From Sphingomonas profundi (GTDB lineage Bacteria > Pseudomonadota > Alphaproteobacteria > Sphingomonadales > Sphingomonadaceae), in NCBI RefSeq assembly GCF_009739515.1, contig NZ_CP046535.1, forward strand, positions 248,001 to 312,000: a stretch of 64,000 nucleotides of DNA, given 5' to 3'. The translations under genes were made by a program, and so were the position numbers. Position 1 is the first letter of the stretch. Every line of letters begins with the position of its first letter. Positions 1 to 9,019 of the stretch are shown here, one piece after another. Below the pieces are notes generated by a model, which worked only from the letters and a program-made list of their open reading frames with translations, was not told the origin of the DNA and did no database searches.

Positions 1-759
1 CTGGCCGCCTTCCTGCTGTTCGGCCTCGTCGCCTCGGCCACCTATATCGTCAACGATCTGGCGGATCTGGCTGCCGATCGCGTCCATGCCACCAAGCGCC
101 ACCGCGCCTTCGCCGCCGGCCGCCTCTCGCCGCTGGACGGGCTGGCGGCGGCGGCGGCGCTGATGGCGGCGGGGCTGGGCCTCGCCTTCGCGCTCCACGC
201 CGGCTTCGGCCTCTATCTGGCGGGCTATGTCGGGCTGACGCTGCTCTACTCGTTCCGGCTGAAGCGGGAGCCGCTGGTGGACGTGCTGGTGATCGGCGGC
301 CTGTTCTCGCTGCGTATCCTGGCCGGCATGGCGGTGCTGGACCAGCCGATCTCGCTCTGGCTCACCTCGTTCACGATGATGCTGTTCACCGGGCTGGCCA
401 TGGCCAAGCGGCATGCCGAGGTGATCCGCGCCGCACGCACGGGCCGCGCCCTGCCGGGGCGCGACTATGAGCCCGGCGACGCGCCGATCACCGCCGCGAT
501 CGGCGTGGGCGCGGGCGTGGCCTCCACTTTGGTGATGCTGCTCTACATGCAGTTCGAGGCGAGCCTGACCGGCCTCTACGTGCGCACCGGGCCGCTGTTC
601 GTGATGCCGGTGGTGCTGGCGTCGTGGCTGATGCGCATCTGGTCGCGCGCGCAGCGCGGCAACCTGCACGACGATCCGGTGATCTTCGCCCTGAAGGACG
701 GGGTGAGCTGGGGCCATGCCGCGGCCATCGCGATCCTGTGGGTCGCGGCGGCCTACTGA
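1..759 (+). CDS. UbiA-family prenyltransferase, 3' part (5' end cut by window)
   Basis: Integral membrane prenyltransferase of the UbiA superfamily; 252 residues are visible and the N-terminus lies outside the window. Frame 1 is open from base 1. The first Asp-rich motif NDLADLAADRVH (codons 18-29) is followed by ATKRHRAFAAG. This resembles decaprenyl-phosphate phosphoribosyltransferases (Rv3806c type) more than quinone UbiA proteins. Later segments RLKREPLVDVL and LRILAGMAV, then AMAKRHAE, also fit that subgroup, and several hydrophobic helices are present. The family moves a phosphosugar or aromatic acceptor onto a polyprenyl phosphate in the membrane. Many relatives carry an N-terminal HAD domain, which cannot be checked here. 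The small transporter gene follows after 7 bases. The subgroup assignment is inference; the superfamily is clear. Confidence 0.85.
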   Translation: MAAFLLFGLVASATYIVNDLADLAADRVHATKRHRAFAAGRLSPLDGLAAAAALMAAGLGLAFALHAGFGLYLAGYVGLTLLYSFRLKREPLVDVLVIGGLFSLRILAGMAVLDQPISLWLTSFTMMLFTGLAMAKRHAEVIRAARTGRALPGRDYEPGDAPITAAIGVGAGVASTLVMLLYMQFEASLTGLYVRTGPLFVMPVVLASWLMRIWSRAQRGNLHDDPVIFALKDGVSWGHAAAIAILWVAAAY

Positions 760-766
760 TCCGGCG

Positions 767-1126
767 ATGACCCCGCTCGCCTTCGTCCTCGTGCTGTTCA
801 GCGTGTGCTGCAACGCGCTGGCGCAACTGCTGCTGAAGGCGGCGGTGACGCGTGCGGGCACGCTGACCCCGGTGACGATGGGCCTGCGGCTGGCCGGCGA
901 CGCCGGTTTCTGGGGCGGCGTGACCGCCTTCGGCGCCAGCTTCGCCCTCTGGCTGCTGGTGCTGGCGCGGCTGCCGGTTAGCGTCGCCTATCCGCTCGCG
1001 TCGCTCGGCTACGTGCTGGCCGCAGGCCTCGGCGTAGCGGTGCTCGGCGAGCCGCTGACGGCGCTGCGGATCGCCGGCGTGCTCACCATCTGCGCCGGCG
1101 TGGTGCTGCTGACCGCCACCGCCTGA
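767..1126 (+). CDS. Small multidrug-resistance / EamA-type four-helix membrane protein
   Basis: 119-residue membrane protein with four predicted transmembrane helices, the size and layout of EmrE/SMR and ArnE/ArnF-type flippase subunits. It starts PLAFVLVLFSVCCNALAQLL, and the last helix contains LTICAGVVLLTATA. The ATG at 767 is chosen because an upstream ATG at 716 would run through the end of the prenyltransferase. The 7-base gap suggests one transcript. With a UbiA protein of the phosphoribosyl-polyprenol type next door, a lipid-linked sugar flippase is more likely than a drug pump; this is inference from context. The gene converges on the type I secretion operon, with only 28 bases between stop codons. 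Confidence 0.75.
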   Translation: MTPLAFVLVLFSVCCNALAQLLLKAAVTRAGTLTPVTMGLRLAGDAGFWGGVTAFGASFALWLLVLARLPVSVAYPLASLGYVLAAGLGVAVLGEPLTALRIAGVLTICAGVVLLTATA

Positions 1127-1154
1127 CCGCGTCGACGCCCCGCGCGCGCTTTCC

Positions 1155-2660
1155 TCAAGGTATCGTCTGCACGGCGGGCGCCGGGGGCATCGGCCCGCTG
1201 CCGGGTTTCAGCGTGCCGGCCGCCGGATCGCGTGGGCGCCGATCGCGCACCGGGCTCTGCAACGCCGCGTCGGCCGCGTGCAGCAGCGGCTGGTAGGGCG
1301 GGATCAGCACATCCCGCACGCGGCGCAGGTTGCGCTGCGGATCGTAGGGCACCACGGCCTCCACCAGCCGCGGCGCCTCCAGCACGCCCATGCTGGCGAG
1401 CAGGTTCGCTCGCGTGAGATATTCGTTGGCGAGCGCCTGCGCCAAGGCGGTGCGCGCATCCAGCAGGTCGCGCGTCTGATCCAGCACGTCCAGCGTGGTG
1501 CGCACGCCCGCGCGCTCCTGCTCGCGCGCGCCGGCGTAGGCGGCCTCGGCGCTGACCACGGCGTTGCGATAATCGGCGATCGTGCCGCGCGCGCCGATCA
1601 TCTGATCCCACGACTGGGCGATCGCCTGGCGCACCTCGCGGCGCGTCTGATCGACGAGATACCAGTCCTGATCGTTGCGCTTCTGCGCCTCCCGCACGCG
1701 GGAGGAGGTGAGGCCGGAGTTGAACACCGGCACCGTCGCCACCACGCCGCCGACGAAGAAGTCGCGCCGGCTGTCGATGAACTGGGTGACGGTATCGCGC
1801 CCGCCGGACGCCTGCAGCGACACGACCGGGCCGAACTCCGCCCGCGCCGTGCCGATCGCGGCGCGCGATGCATGCTCGCGTGCCATAGCGGCCAGCAGCG
1901 AGGGGTTGTTCTCGTCCGCCACGCCATAGGCCTGGTCGAGCGAGAGGGGCATGCCGGCCAGCGGCGGCTCCGGCGCCAGATCGCCCGGCAGCGCGCCTAC
2001 CGCGAGCAGATACTGGCCGCGGCTCACCTCCAGCGCCGCCGTCGCCTCCTTCACCCGGGCGAGGGCGAAGTTCACCCGCACCTCGGTCTGCGAGAAATCG
2101 GTGGCGGTCGCCTCGCGCCCCCGCAGCCGCGCATCCGTATCCTCGCGCTGGCGCGAGAGCAGCGCGAGATTCTCCTGCGCGATGCCCAGCAGCTGCCGAT
2201 CCCGCCGCACGGCGACATAGGCGGTGATGACGGCGGTGAGCACGTTCGCCTCCGTCTGCCGCAGGGTCTCGCGCGCGGTATCGATGTTGGCGTGGGCCAC
2301 GCGCACGCCGCCGCTGAGCCGGCCGGAGGTGAACAGCGGCTGGTCGACCGTGCCGGTATAGCTGTTGGCCGTCGCGCTCGCCCGATTGCGGCCGTTGGGC
2401 AGATAGTTCGTCTCGCTGGAATAGTTGCGGCCGACGCGGGCGGTGAGGGTGGGGCCGTAGCCCGACTTCGCCTGCACCAGCTGCTCGTCCACCGCGCGCA
2501 CGCCGGCGCGCTGCGCCTGCAGCTGCGGGTTGGTGCGGTAGGCGGTGGCGATCGCATCGGCCAGCGTCTCGGCCCGCGCGGCGGGGCCGATCGCTGCCAC
2601 GGCCGCGAGCACGGCCCACGCCGCCGCCAGCCGCGGCCCTTCTGCCCGTCGGCGCGGCAT
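1155..2660 (-). CDS. TolC-family outer membrane channel of a type I secretion system
   Basis: 501-residue outer-membrane efflux protein. A signal peptide ends at about AARA (residue 29), followed by ETLADAIATAYRTNPQLQAQ, the typical N-terminus of TolC/PrtF-like proteins. Two long repeated helical halves contain ANIDTARETLRQTEANVLTA and ARTALAQALANEYLTRANLL. The C-terminus is proline- and arginine-rich. The start at 2660 shares one base with the adaptor stop (TGATG), so translation is probably coupled. It would complete the ABC-adaptor-outer membrane conduit encoded upstream. A longer open frame extends upstream to 3368 but is a shadow of the adaptor gene. Family assignment is firm; the exported substrate is unknown. 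Confidence 0.88.
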   Translation of the reverse strand: MPRRRAEGPRLAAAWAVLAAVAAIGPAARAETLADAIATAYRTNPQLQAQRAGVRAVDEQLVQAKSGYGPTLTARVGRNYSSETNYLPNGRNRASATANSYTGTVDQPLFTSGRLSGGVRVAHANIDTARETLRQTEANVLTAVITAYVAVRRDRQLLGIAQENLALLSRQREDTDARLRGREATATDFSQTEVRVNFALARVKEATAALEVSRGQYLLAVGALPGDLAPEPPLAGMPLSLDQAYGVADENNPSLLAAMAREHASRAAIGTARAEFGPVVSLQASGGRDTVTQFIDSRRDFFVGGVVATVPVFNSGLTSSRVREAQKRNDQDWYLVDQTRREVRQAIAQSWDQMIGARGTIADYRNAVVSAEAAYAGAREQERAGVRTTLDVLDQTRDLLDARTALAQALANEYLTRANLLASMGVLEAPRLVEAVVPYDPQRNLRRVRDVLIPPYQPLLHAADAALQSPVRDRRPRDPAAGTLKPGSGPMPPAPAVQTIP

Positions 2661-4009
2661 CAGCCCTCGCGGAAGGATCGCCGCAGCTGATCGCGCAGCG
2701 GCTTGGTGACGTAGGACATCAGAGAGCGCCGCCCGGTCTGGATGAAGGCCTCCACCGGCATGCCGGGCACCAGCTTCAGCCCGCCGAGCCGCTTCAGCTC
2801 CCCGGCGCTCACGTCCACGCGGACGATGTAGAAGCTGCTGCCGGTCCGTTCGTCCATCGTCCGCTCCGGCGCGATGCGGGCGACGGTGCCGTTCAGCTCC
2901 GGCGTGGTCGGGGCGCTGAAGGCGGAGAAGCGCAGCACCGCCGGCTGGCCGGGGCTCAGCTGGTCGATGTCGCCGGGGCTGATCTTGGCCTCCACCGTCA
3001 GCCGGTCGGTATCGGGCACGATCTCGACGATGGTGGCGCCCGCCGGCACCACCCCGCCGACCGTGGTGTAGGCCAGCTTGTCGACCACCCCGGCATAGGG
3101 TGCGCGGATCGTGCTGCGCCCGTAGACGTCGCCGGCATTCACCGTGTTGACCTGCTGCTCGGCCAGCTTGCGCGTCACCTCGGCCAGTTCGGCGCCGGCG
3201 CTGGTGCGGGCATCCTGATCGAGCTGGATCATCTGCTGGCGCGTCTCGGTGATGCGCGCCCGCGTCTGGGCGATGTTCGCCTGCAGCGATGCGGCGGTGC
3301 CCTTCAGGTCGACGGCGGTGCGTTCCAGCTGGTTCAGCCGGCTGGTGGTGACGAGCTGCTTGTTCCACAGCTCTCGCACGCTCTCCCGCTCCGGCCCGAT
3401 CAGGCGCATCTGCTCCTGCCCGGCGGCGATCTGCACGCGATAGCTCTCGATCTGCTGCTCCAGCTGCTTCACCCGCTCGACCAGCTGGGCGCGCTGGCCG
3501 GTGACGGAGCCGCGCTTCAGCGCGAACAGCCGCCGCGCCTCGGCCACGGCGGCGCGGGCGGAGGGATCGCCGCGCGCCAGCAGATCGCGCGGAAAGGCGA
3601 TCGCGCCCGCGCCGTCCCGCTCGGCGGTGAGGCGGGCCTTGTCGGCCAGCAGCTGGTCCAGGCTCTCGCCCGTCACCTCGGCGTTCACGCTGGTGACGGT
3701 GGAATCGAGGCGCATCAGCGGCTGGCCCGCCTTCACCCGATCGCCGTCACGCACATACACCTCGGCGATCACGCCGCCGGTGGGATGGCCGATCTTCTTG
3801 ACCTTGGATTCGACCGTGACCTCGCCGTAGCCGATCACCGCGCCGGCCACCTGCACGATCGAGGCGAGGCCGAACAGGCCAAACACGAGCACCGCGACGA
3901 CGATCATGCCCGCGCGCATGCTGCGGCGGAGCGACCTCTCCGGATCCGCATCGACGATGTCGCGGTGGTCGTCGCCGGCGAGCACGGCGCCGGGCAGCTG
4001 GTAGACCAT
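2660..4009 (-). CDS. HlyD-family periplasmic adaptor of type I secretion
   Basis: 449-residue membrane fusion protein. There is a short cytoplasmic N-terminus, one transmembrane helix (about residues 33-58, VVAVLVFGLFGLASIV), and a split lipoyl/barrel-sandwich domain starting KIGHPTGGVIAEVYV. A long alpha-hairpin (about residues 115-275) is rich in QLEQQIESYR and ETRQQMIQLDQ patterns. The second half-lipoyl and beta-barrel follow, with STIRAPYAGVVDKLAY. The protein bridges the inner-membrane ABC exporter to the TolC-like channel. The start lies one base after the stop of the exporter gene and the stop overlaps the TolC start, so the three genes form one operon. Architecture matches the PrtE/HlyD type I secretion group rather than RND adaptors. 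Confidence 0.92.
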   Translation of the reverse strand: MVYQLPGAVLAGDDHRDIVDADPERSLRRSMRAGMIVVAVLVFGLFGLASIVQVAGAVIGYGEVTVESKVKKIGHPTGGVIAEVYVRDGDRVKAGQPLMRLDSTVTSVNAEVTGESLDQLLADKARLTAERDGAGAIAFPRDLLARGDPSARAAVAEARRLFALKRGSVTGQRAQLVERVKQLEQQIESYRVQIAAGQEQMRLIGPERESVRELWNKQLVTTSRLNQLERTAVDLKGTAASLQANIAQTRARITETRQQMIQLDQDARTSAGAELAEVTRKLAEQQVNTVNAGDVYGRSTIRAPYAGVVDKLAYTTVGGVVPAGATIVEIVPDTDRLTVEAKISPGDIDQLSPGQPAVLRFSAFSAPTTPELNGTVARIAPERTMDERTGSSFYIVRVDVSAGELKRLGGLKLVPGMPVEAFIQTGRRSLMSYVTKPLRDQLRRSFREG

Positions 4010-4010
4010 G

Positions 4011-5747
4011 TCAGGCGTCCTGCATCGGGGGGGCGGCGGTGCGGATCTTGCCCTGCTGGCCGAGCACCTGCTTCAGCACCTCGTCGCGCGGGCCGAAGGC
4101 GCGCAGGCGGCCCTCGCGCATCACCAGCACCTTGTCGACCACGGCCAGCGCCGCCGGGCGGTGCGCGACGAGGATCACTATCCCCTTGCGCGCCCGCACA
4201 CCACGGATCGCCTCTGCCAGCGCCGCCTCACCCTCCGCGTCCAGGTTCGAGTTCGGCTCGTCCAGCACCACGAGGAACGGCGCGCCGAAGAGCGCGCGGG
4301 CCAGCGCCACGCGCTGCTGCTGCCCGGCGGAGAGCGTCTGCCCGGCGGGGCCGACCTGCGTCTCGTAGCCGTCTTTCAGGTGCAGGATCAGGTCGTGCAC
4401 GCCGGCGCTGCGGGCGGCGGCGATGATCGCCTCGGGCGCCGCCTCCGGATCGAACCGGGCGATGTTCTGCGCGACCGTGCCCTCCATCAGCGAGACGGAC
4501 TGGGGCAGGTAGCCGATATGGGCGCCGAGCGCATCGGAATCCCACTGGTCGAGCGCGGCGCCGTCGATCCGCACGGTGCCGCGCGCCGGCGTCCACACGC
4601 CCACGATGCCGCGCACCAGCGAGGATTTGCCGGAGGCGCTCGGGCCGATCACCCCCACCGCCTCGCCCGCTTCCATGCGGAAGGTGACGTCCACCACGCT
4701 CGCCTGCTCGGCGCCCGGCGGCACCAGGGTCAGATGCTCAATCTCCACGCTCGCGCCCGGCGCGGGCAGGGGGGTGACGGCGGCCTCGGGCGGCATCGAC
4801 TGGAGCAGCTGCGTCAGCCGCGCCCAGCCCTGCCGCGCGGCGACGAAGCCGCGCCAGTTGGCGATCGCCAGCTCCACCGGCGCCAGCGCGCGGGCGGTGA
4901 GGAAGGAGCCGGCGAAGATGACGCCGCCGGACGCCTTGCCGTCGATCACCAGCAGCGCGCCGACGGTGAGGACGGAGGATTGGAGGAACTGGCGGAAGAT
5001 CTTGCTGGCGCTGCCCAGCGTGCCGGTGGCCTGGTTCAGCTTCTCCTGCGAGCCGAGCTGGTGGCGGCTCACATCCTCCCACCCGGCCGCCACGCGGCGG
5101 CGCATGCCCAGCGCGTGGATCACGTCCGCGTTGCGCCGCGCCGCGTTGGCCAGCGCGCTGCGCGCCGAGGAGATCGCCGTATTGTAGCGCATCGGCGCGC
5201 GGCTCACCCGATCGGTGGCGAAGGTGAGCGCGACGAGGACGAGGCCGCCTGCCAGCGCCGTGACGCCCAGCCACGGATGGAACAGGAACAGGATGGCGAT
5301 GAAGAAGAACATCCACGGCAGGTCGATCAGCGCGCCCGGCCCGTTGCCGGCCAGGAAGTTGCGGATCTGATCGAGATCGTGGATCGGCTGCAGGCCGTCC
5401 CCCGGCACCGCGCGGCGCAGGCTGAGCCGCTGGACGATATCGTGGATGCGGCCGCGCATCCGCCCGTCCAGCGCGGCGGCGATGCCCACCAGCATGCGCC
5501 CGCGGATCATCTCGATCAGCGCCTGGAACACGTAGACCACCGCCACCATGACGAGCAGCCCGATCAGCGTCGGTACGCTGCGGCTGGGCAGCACCATGTC
5601 GTAGACCAGCATCATGTACATCGAGCCGCCGAGCAGCAGGATGTTGAGCACCGCGCTCATCAGGGCGACGCCGACGATCGCGCTGCGGCACCGCTCCAGC
5701 GCGGCCCGCAGCTCCGATCCCCTGTCGACACCCGTCACCGCCGCCAT
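4011..5747 (-). CDS. Type I secretion permease/ATPase (PrtD-like ABC exporter)
   Basis: 578-residue half-transporter. The N-terminal membrane domain (about residues 20-300) contains MLVYDMVLPSRSVPTLIGLL, typical of PrtD/LapB exporters. The C-terminal nucleotide-binding domain has Walker A GPSASGKSS (about residue 368), signature LSAGQQQR (about 470), Walker B FLVVLDEPNSNLD (about 489) and H-loop VAHRP. There is no N-terminal C39 peptidase or C39-like domain, so it is the short PrtD/AprD type, which exports proteins with a C-terminal uncleaved signal. It is the first gene of the exporter-adaptor-channel operon. The DUF808 gene lies 76 bases upstream on the same strand. No RTX-repeat substrate gene is seen in the window. 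Confidence 0.93.
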   Translation of the reverse strand: MAAVTGVDRGSELRAALERCRSAIVGVALMSAVLNILLLGGSMYMMLVYDMVLPSRSVPTLIGLLVMVAVVYVFQALIEMIRGRMLVGIAAALDGRMRGRIHDIVQRLSLRRAVPGDGLQPIHDLDQIRNFLAGNGPGALIDLPWMFFFIAILFLFHPWLGVTALAGGLVLVALTFATDRVSRAPMRYNTAISSARSALANAARRNADVIHALGMRRRVAAGWEDVSRHQLGSQEKLNQATGTLGSASKIFRQFLQSSVLTVGALLVIDGKASGGVIFAGSFLTARALAPVELAIANWRGFVAARQGWARLTQLLQSMPPEAAVTPLPAPGASVEIEHLTLVPPGAEQASVVDVTFRMEAGEAVGVIGPSASGKSSLVRGIVGVWTPARGTVRIDGAALDQWDSDALGAHIGYLPQSVSLMEGTVAQNIARFDPEAAPEAIIAAARSAGVHDLILHLKDGYETQVGPAGQTLSAGQQQRVALARALFGAPFLVVLDEPNSNLDAEGEAALAEAIRGVRARKGIVILVAHRPAALAVVDKVLVMREGRLRAFGPRDEVLKQVLGQQGKIRTAAPPMQDA

Positions 5748-5823
5748 ATGCCGCTATCGCCCTCTACGCCCGGCCCGATCCCGTCGCGCGACGCCATAGG
5801 CACAAGCGGCGCCGCCGCCCATC

Positions 5824-6786
5824 CTAATGTGGCGCCGCCGCCGTGGCGCGGCCGCGGCGGCTCTGCACCGCGTGGACGAGGAGGGCGATCAGCCCGCCCA
5901 GGATCGCGCCGAGGATGCCGGAGCAGAGCGCGAAGACGATCCACTCCACGGCACCCGCCACGCCGGGCAGCGCGCCGGCGGCGGCCAGCGACGCCTGGTG
6001 GATCCACTGCGGGATCGGCGTCAGGTGGAAATGTTCGAGCCCGTGGACGATGATGCCGCCGCCCACCCACAGCATCGCCGCCGTGCCGATCGCGCCCAGC
6101 CAGCGCATCAGCACCGGCATCGCCCGCACCAGCCCGCGCCCGATCGCCTGCCGCGCATGGCTGCCGCGCCGTGCCAGGCGCAGGCCGATATCGTCCATCT
6201 TCACGATCAGCGCGACCACGCCGTAGACCGCGACCGTGATGCCGATGCCGACCACCGCCAGCGCCAGCGCCTGCACGGTGAGCGACCGATCGGCCACGTC
6301 CGCCAGCGCGATCGCCATGATCTCGCCCGAGAGGATGAAGTCGGTGCGGATGGCGCTGGCGATCTTCGCCTGTTCCAGCGCCGCGGGATCGCCCGCCAGC
6401 GCCGGATCGTCCTCGGCGCCGTGGGTGTCGCCGGTGATCGCCTCGATCAGCTTCTCCGCGCCTTCGAAGCACAGGTAGCTGCCGCCGATCATCAGCAGCG
6501 GCGTGACCGCCCAGGGGGCGAAGGCGCTCAGCAGCAGCGCGCCCGGCAGCAGGAACAGCAGCTTGTTACGCAGCGAGCCGAGCGCGATGCGCCAGATGAT
6601 CGGCAGCTCCCGCTCCGGCGACAGGCCGGTGACGTAGCCCGGCGTCACCGCCGTATCGTCCACCACCACGCCGGCGGCCTTGACGCCCGCCTTACCGGCC
6701 GCCGCCGTCACGTCGTCCAGCGATGCCGCCGCGAGCTTGGCGATGCCGGCGATGTCGTCAAGCAGCGCGACCAATCCTGACGCCAT
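5824..6786 (-). CDS. DUF808 family inner membrane protein (YedI-like)
   Basis: 320-residue integral membrane protein of the DUF808/YedI family, whose biochemical role is not established. The N-terminus MASGLVALLDDIAGIAKLAA and the phrase GVVVDDTAVTPGYVTGLSPE are characteristic. Several transmembrane helices follow, including PLLMIGGSYLCFEGAEKL and the glycine-rich MLWVGGGIIVHGLEHF. Length is usual for the family. The start at 6786 gives the family N-terminus; a much longer frame running to 8700 is antisense to the penicillin-binding protein and is rejected. The gene is divergent from the penicillin-binding protein with about 120 bases between starts, which must hold promoters for both. Confidence 0.88.
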   Translation of the reverse strand: MASGLVALLDDIAGIAKLAAASLDDVTAAAGKAGVKAAGVVVDDTAVTPGYVTGLSPERELPIIWRIALGSLRNKLLFLLPGALLLSAFAPWAVTPLLMIGGSYLCFEGAEKLIEAITGDTHGAEDDPALAGDPAALEQAKIASAIRTDFILSGEIMAIALADVADRSLTVQALALAVVGIGITVAVYGVVALIVKMDDIGLRLARRGSHARQAIGRGLVRAMPVLMRWLGAIGTAAMLWVGGGIIVHGLEHFHLTPIPQWIHQASLAAAGALPGVAGAVEWIVFALCSGILGAILGGLIALLVHAVQSRRGRATAAAPH

Positions 6787-6906
6787 GCGTATGCGGACCT
6801 TCCGATAGCCAATGCCCGCTCCGGCTCTAGCGTGCCCGGCGGGCGATACAATCCCGCGGAGGCCGCCCGCCCGGCGCGGCTTGCCTCCGTTCATCCGCGC
6901 TTCGAT

Positions 6907-8958
6907 ATGGAAGGGGCATGGCATGACGGAGTGGCGGCGGGCGTGATCGAACAGGAACTGCCGACTGCCGCCGGGGGCGCTGGGGAAAGTGCGCCCCCGC
7001 CGCCCGCCCGCCGGCCGCCGTGGCGGCGGCCCCGGCTGGCCATCCCGATCGGCATCGCTCTGATCCTGTTCCTCTGGCTGGCGCTGACGGCGCCGCTCTC
7101 CCGCGCGCTGGAGCCGCTGCCGACGCCCACCCTGCTGCTGGTGAGCGCCGATGGCGTGGCGATCGCCCGGCGCGGATCGATCAAGGAGCGGCCGGTCGTC
7201 GCCTCCGCCCTGCCGCCCTATGTGGGCGGCGCCTTCGTGGCGATCGAGGACCGGCGCTTCTACGGCCACTGGGGGATTGACCCGCGCGGCATCGCCCGCG
7301 CGGCGTGGACCAACCTGCTCGCCGGCGGCGTGGTGCAGGGCGGCAGCACGATCACCCAGCAGCTCGCCAAGACGGCCTTCCTCTCGGCCGACCAGAATTT
7401 CGGGCGCAAGGCGCAGGAGGTGCTGATCGCCTTCTGGCTGGAGGCGTGGCTGACGAAGGACGAGATCCTCTCGCGCTATCTCTCCAGCATCTACTTCGGC
7501 GACGGCGTCTACGGCCTGCGCGCCGCCGCCCGCCACTATTTCAACGTGGAGCCGGAGCGGCTCTCGATCGCGCAGGCGGCGATGCTGGCGGGGCTGGTGA
7601 AGGCGCCATCGCGCCTTGCGCCGACGAAGGCGCTGGCGGCGGCGCAGGCACGATCGCGGCTGGTGCTGGCGGCCATGGCGGAGAATGGCGTCATCCCCGC
7701 GTATCGCGCGGCCGTGGCGCCGGCGCGGGTGCGGCGCGGCGGGCGGGAGCTGCCCTCCGGCGGCTATTTCGTCGACTGGGTGGCCGGCCAGGCGCGCGAC
7801 GCGGCGGCGGCGGACTATGGCGAGGTCCGCGTCGCCACCACGCTGGACGCCGGCATGCAGAAACGGGCGGAGCAGGTGCTGGCCCGCTGGCTGGATCGCA
7901 CCGGCGCGCGGATGCACGCCACCCAGGCGGCGCTGGTGGCGATGCGGCCCGACGGGCGGGTGGTGGCGATGGTCGGCGGGCGGAACTACGGCAAGAGCCC
8001 GTTCAACCGGGCGACGCAGGCGCTGCGCCAGCCCGGATCCGCCTTCAAGACGTTCGTCTATCTTACGGCATTGCGCCAGGGCTACACGCCGGACAGCCCG
8101 ATCGAGGACACGCCGCTGACCATCGGCGACTGGTCGCCGGAGAATTACGAGCGCACCTATCGCGGCACGATCCCGCTGCGCGAGGCCTTCGCCCGATCGA
8201 GCAACGTGGCGGCGGTGCGCCTGTCCGAAGCGGTGGGGCGGGATCGGGTGATCGCCACCGCGCGATCGCTGGGCATCACCTCGCCGCTCACGCACAATCC
8301 GAGCCTCGCGCTCGGCACCTCGACGGCGACGCTGCTGGAGATGACGGCGGCCTATGCCGGCATCGCCGGCGGCAGCTATCCGGTGCGCCCGCGCGGCCTG
8401 CCGGCGGCGGCCGAACCCGGCTGGCGGGAGCGGATATGGTCCACCCGGCAGCAGCTGGACCGGCGGCGCGAGTGGCCCGAGATGCTCGACCTGCTGGACG
8501 CCGCCGCGACGCGCGGCACCGGCCGGGCGGCCGCGCTGCGGGTGGCCACCTTCGGCAAGACGGGCACGACGCAGGACCATCGCGATGCGGTGTTCATCGG
8601 CTTCGCCGGCGACCTCGTCGTCGGCATCTGGGTGGGCAATGACGACAACAGCCCGATGACGCGGGTGACGGGAGGCGGCCTGCCGGCGCAGATGTGGCAC
8701 GATTTCATGAGCGGTGCACGGCTGACCGAAGGCGCGCCGCTGCCGCGCGAGCGCCCCGCGCCGCCGCCGGAAGACCGCACCGAGCTGGAGGCGCTGCTGC
8801 CCGACGATATCGGCGACGCGATCGCCGGCACCCGCGAGGCGATAGAGCAGGCGCGCAACCTGCAGGCGGCGATCGAGGGCTTCGACGAACCGCCGCCACC
8901 GCCCGAGCCGCAGGAGGCGCCCCCGCCGGAAGAGCCGGAGCCGGAGCCCGAGCAGTGA
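6907..8958 (+). CDS. Class A penicillin-binding protein (transglycosylase/transpeptidase, PBP1A-like)
   Basis: Bifunctional peptidoglycan synthase of about 683 residues. A cytoplasmic proline/arginine-rich N-terminus is followed by one membrane anchor (IPIGIALILFLWLAL). The GT51 glycosyltransferase domain has IEDRRFYGHWGID (catalytic Glu about residue 114), GGSTITQQLAK, RKAQEVLIAFWLE and SSIYFGDGVYGL. The transpeptidase domain has the SxxK motif GSAFKTF (Ser about 378), SSN about 100 residues later, and FGKTGTT (about 550). It ends in an acidic proline/glutamate tail (PPPPEPQEAPPPEEPEPEPE). The ATG at 6907 is favoured; a GTG at 6943 is an alternative and leaves all domains intact. It polymerises lipid II and crosslinks glycan strands in the periplasm. 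Confidence 0.92.
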   Translation: MEGAWHDGVAAGVIEQELPTAAGGAGESAPPPPARRPPWRRPRLAIPIGIALILFLWLALTAPLSRALEPLPTPTLLLVSADGVAIARRGSIKERPVVASALPPYVGGAFVAIEDRRFYGHWGIDPRGIARAAWTNLLAGGVVQGGSTITQQLAKTAFLSADQNFGRKAQEVLIAFWLEAWLTKDEILSRYLSSIYFGDGVYGLRAAARHYFNVEPERLSIAQAAMLAGLVKAPSRLAPTKALAAAQARSRLVLAAMAENGVIPAYRAAVAPARVRRGGRELPSGGYFVDWVAGQARDAAAADYGEVRVATTLDAGMQKRAEQVLARWLDRTGARMHATQAALVAMRPDGRVVAMVGGRNYGKSPFNRATQALRQPGSAFKTFVYLTALRQGYTPDSPIEDTPLTIGDWSPENYERTYRGTIPLREAFARSSNVAAVRLSEAVGRDRVIATARSLGITSPLTHNPSLALGTSTATLLEMTAAYAGIAGGSYPVRPRGLPAAAEPGWRERIWSTRQQLDRRREWPEMLDLLDAAATRGTGRAAALRVATFGKTGTTQDHRDAVFIGFAGDLVVGIWVGNDDNSPMTRVTGGGLPAQMWHDFMSGARLTEGAPLPRERPAPPPEDRTELEALLPDDIGDAIAGTREAIEQARNLQAAIEGFDEPPPPPEPQEAPPPEEPEPEPEQ

Positions 8959-8982
8959 CGCGACGGGCGGCGCGTGCCCGGT

Positions 8983-9012
8983 CCATCGCCCCGGCGCGCG
9001 CCGGGGCGATGG
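8983..9012. terminator. 30-base perfect palindrome between convergent genes
   Basis: The sequence CCATCGCCCCGGCGC and its exact reverse complement abut, giving a perfect 30-base palindrome. It lies 24 bases after the penicillin-binding protein stop and 7 bases before the bacterioferritin stop, so it probably acts as a bidirectional transcription stop. There is no T-run on either side, so it is not a textbook intrinsic terminator. Confidence 0.55.
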
Positions 9013-9019
9013 AGGAGCG

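Noticed and set aside
4008-6053. Plus-strand open frame of 681 codons opposite the ABC exporter
   Set aside because: Antisense to Walker and signature motifs, and rich in His/Arg/Gln, typical of shadow frames in this genome.
5824-8700. Minus-strand open frame of 958 codons covering DUF808 and the penicillin-binding protein
   Set aside because: Only its 3' third (from 6786) is a DUF808 protein; the rest is antisense to a gene with all PBP motifs. Long antisense frames are expected from the GC-rich third positions.
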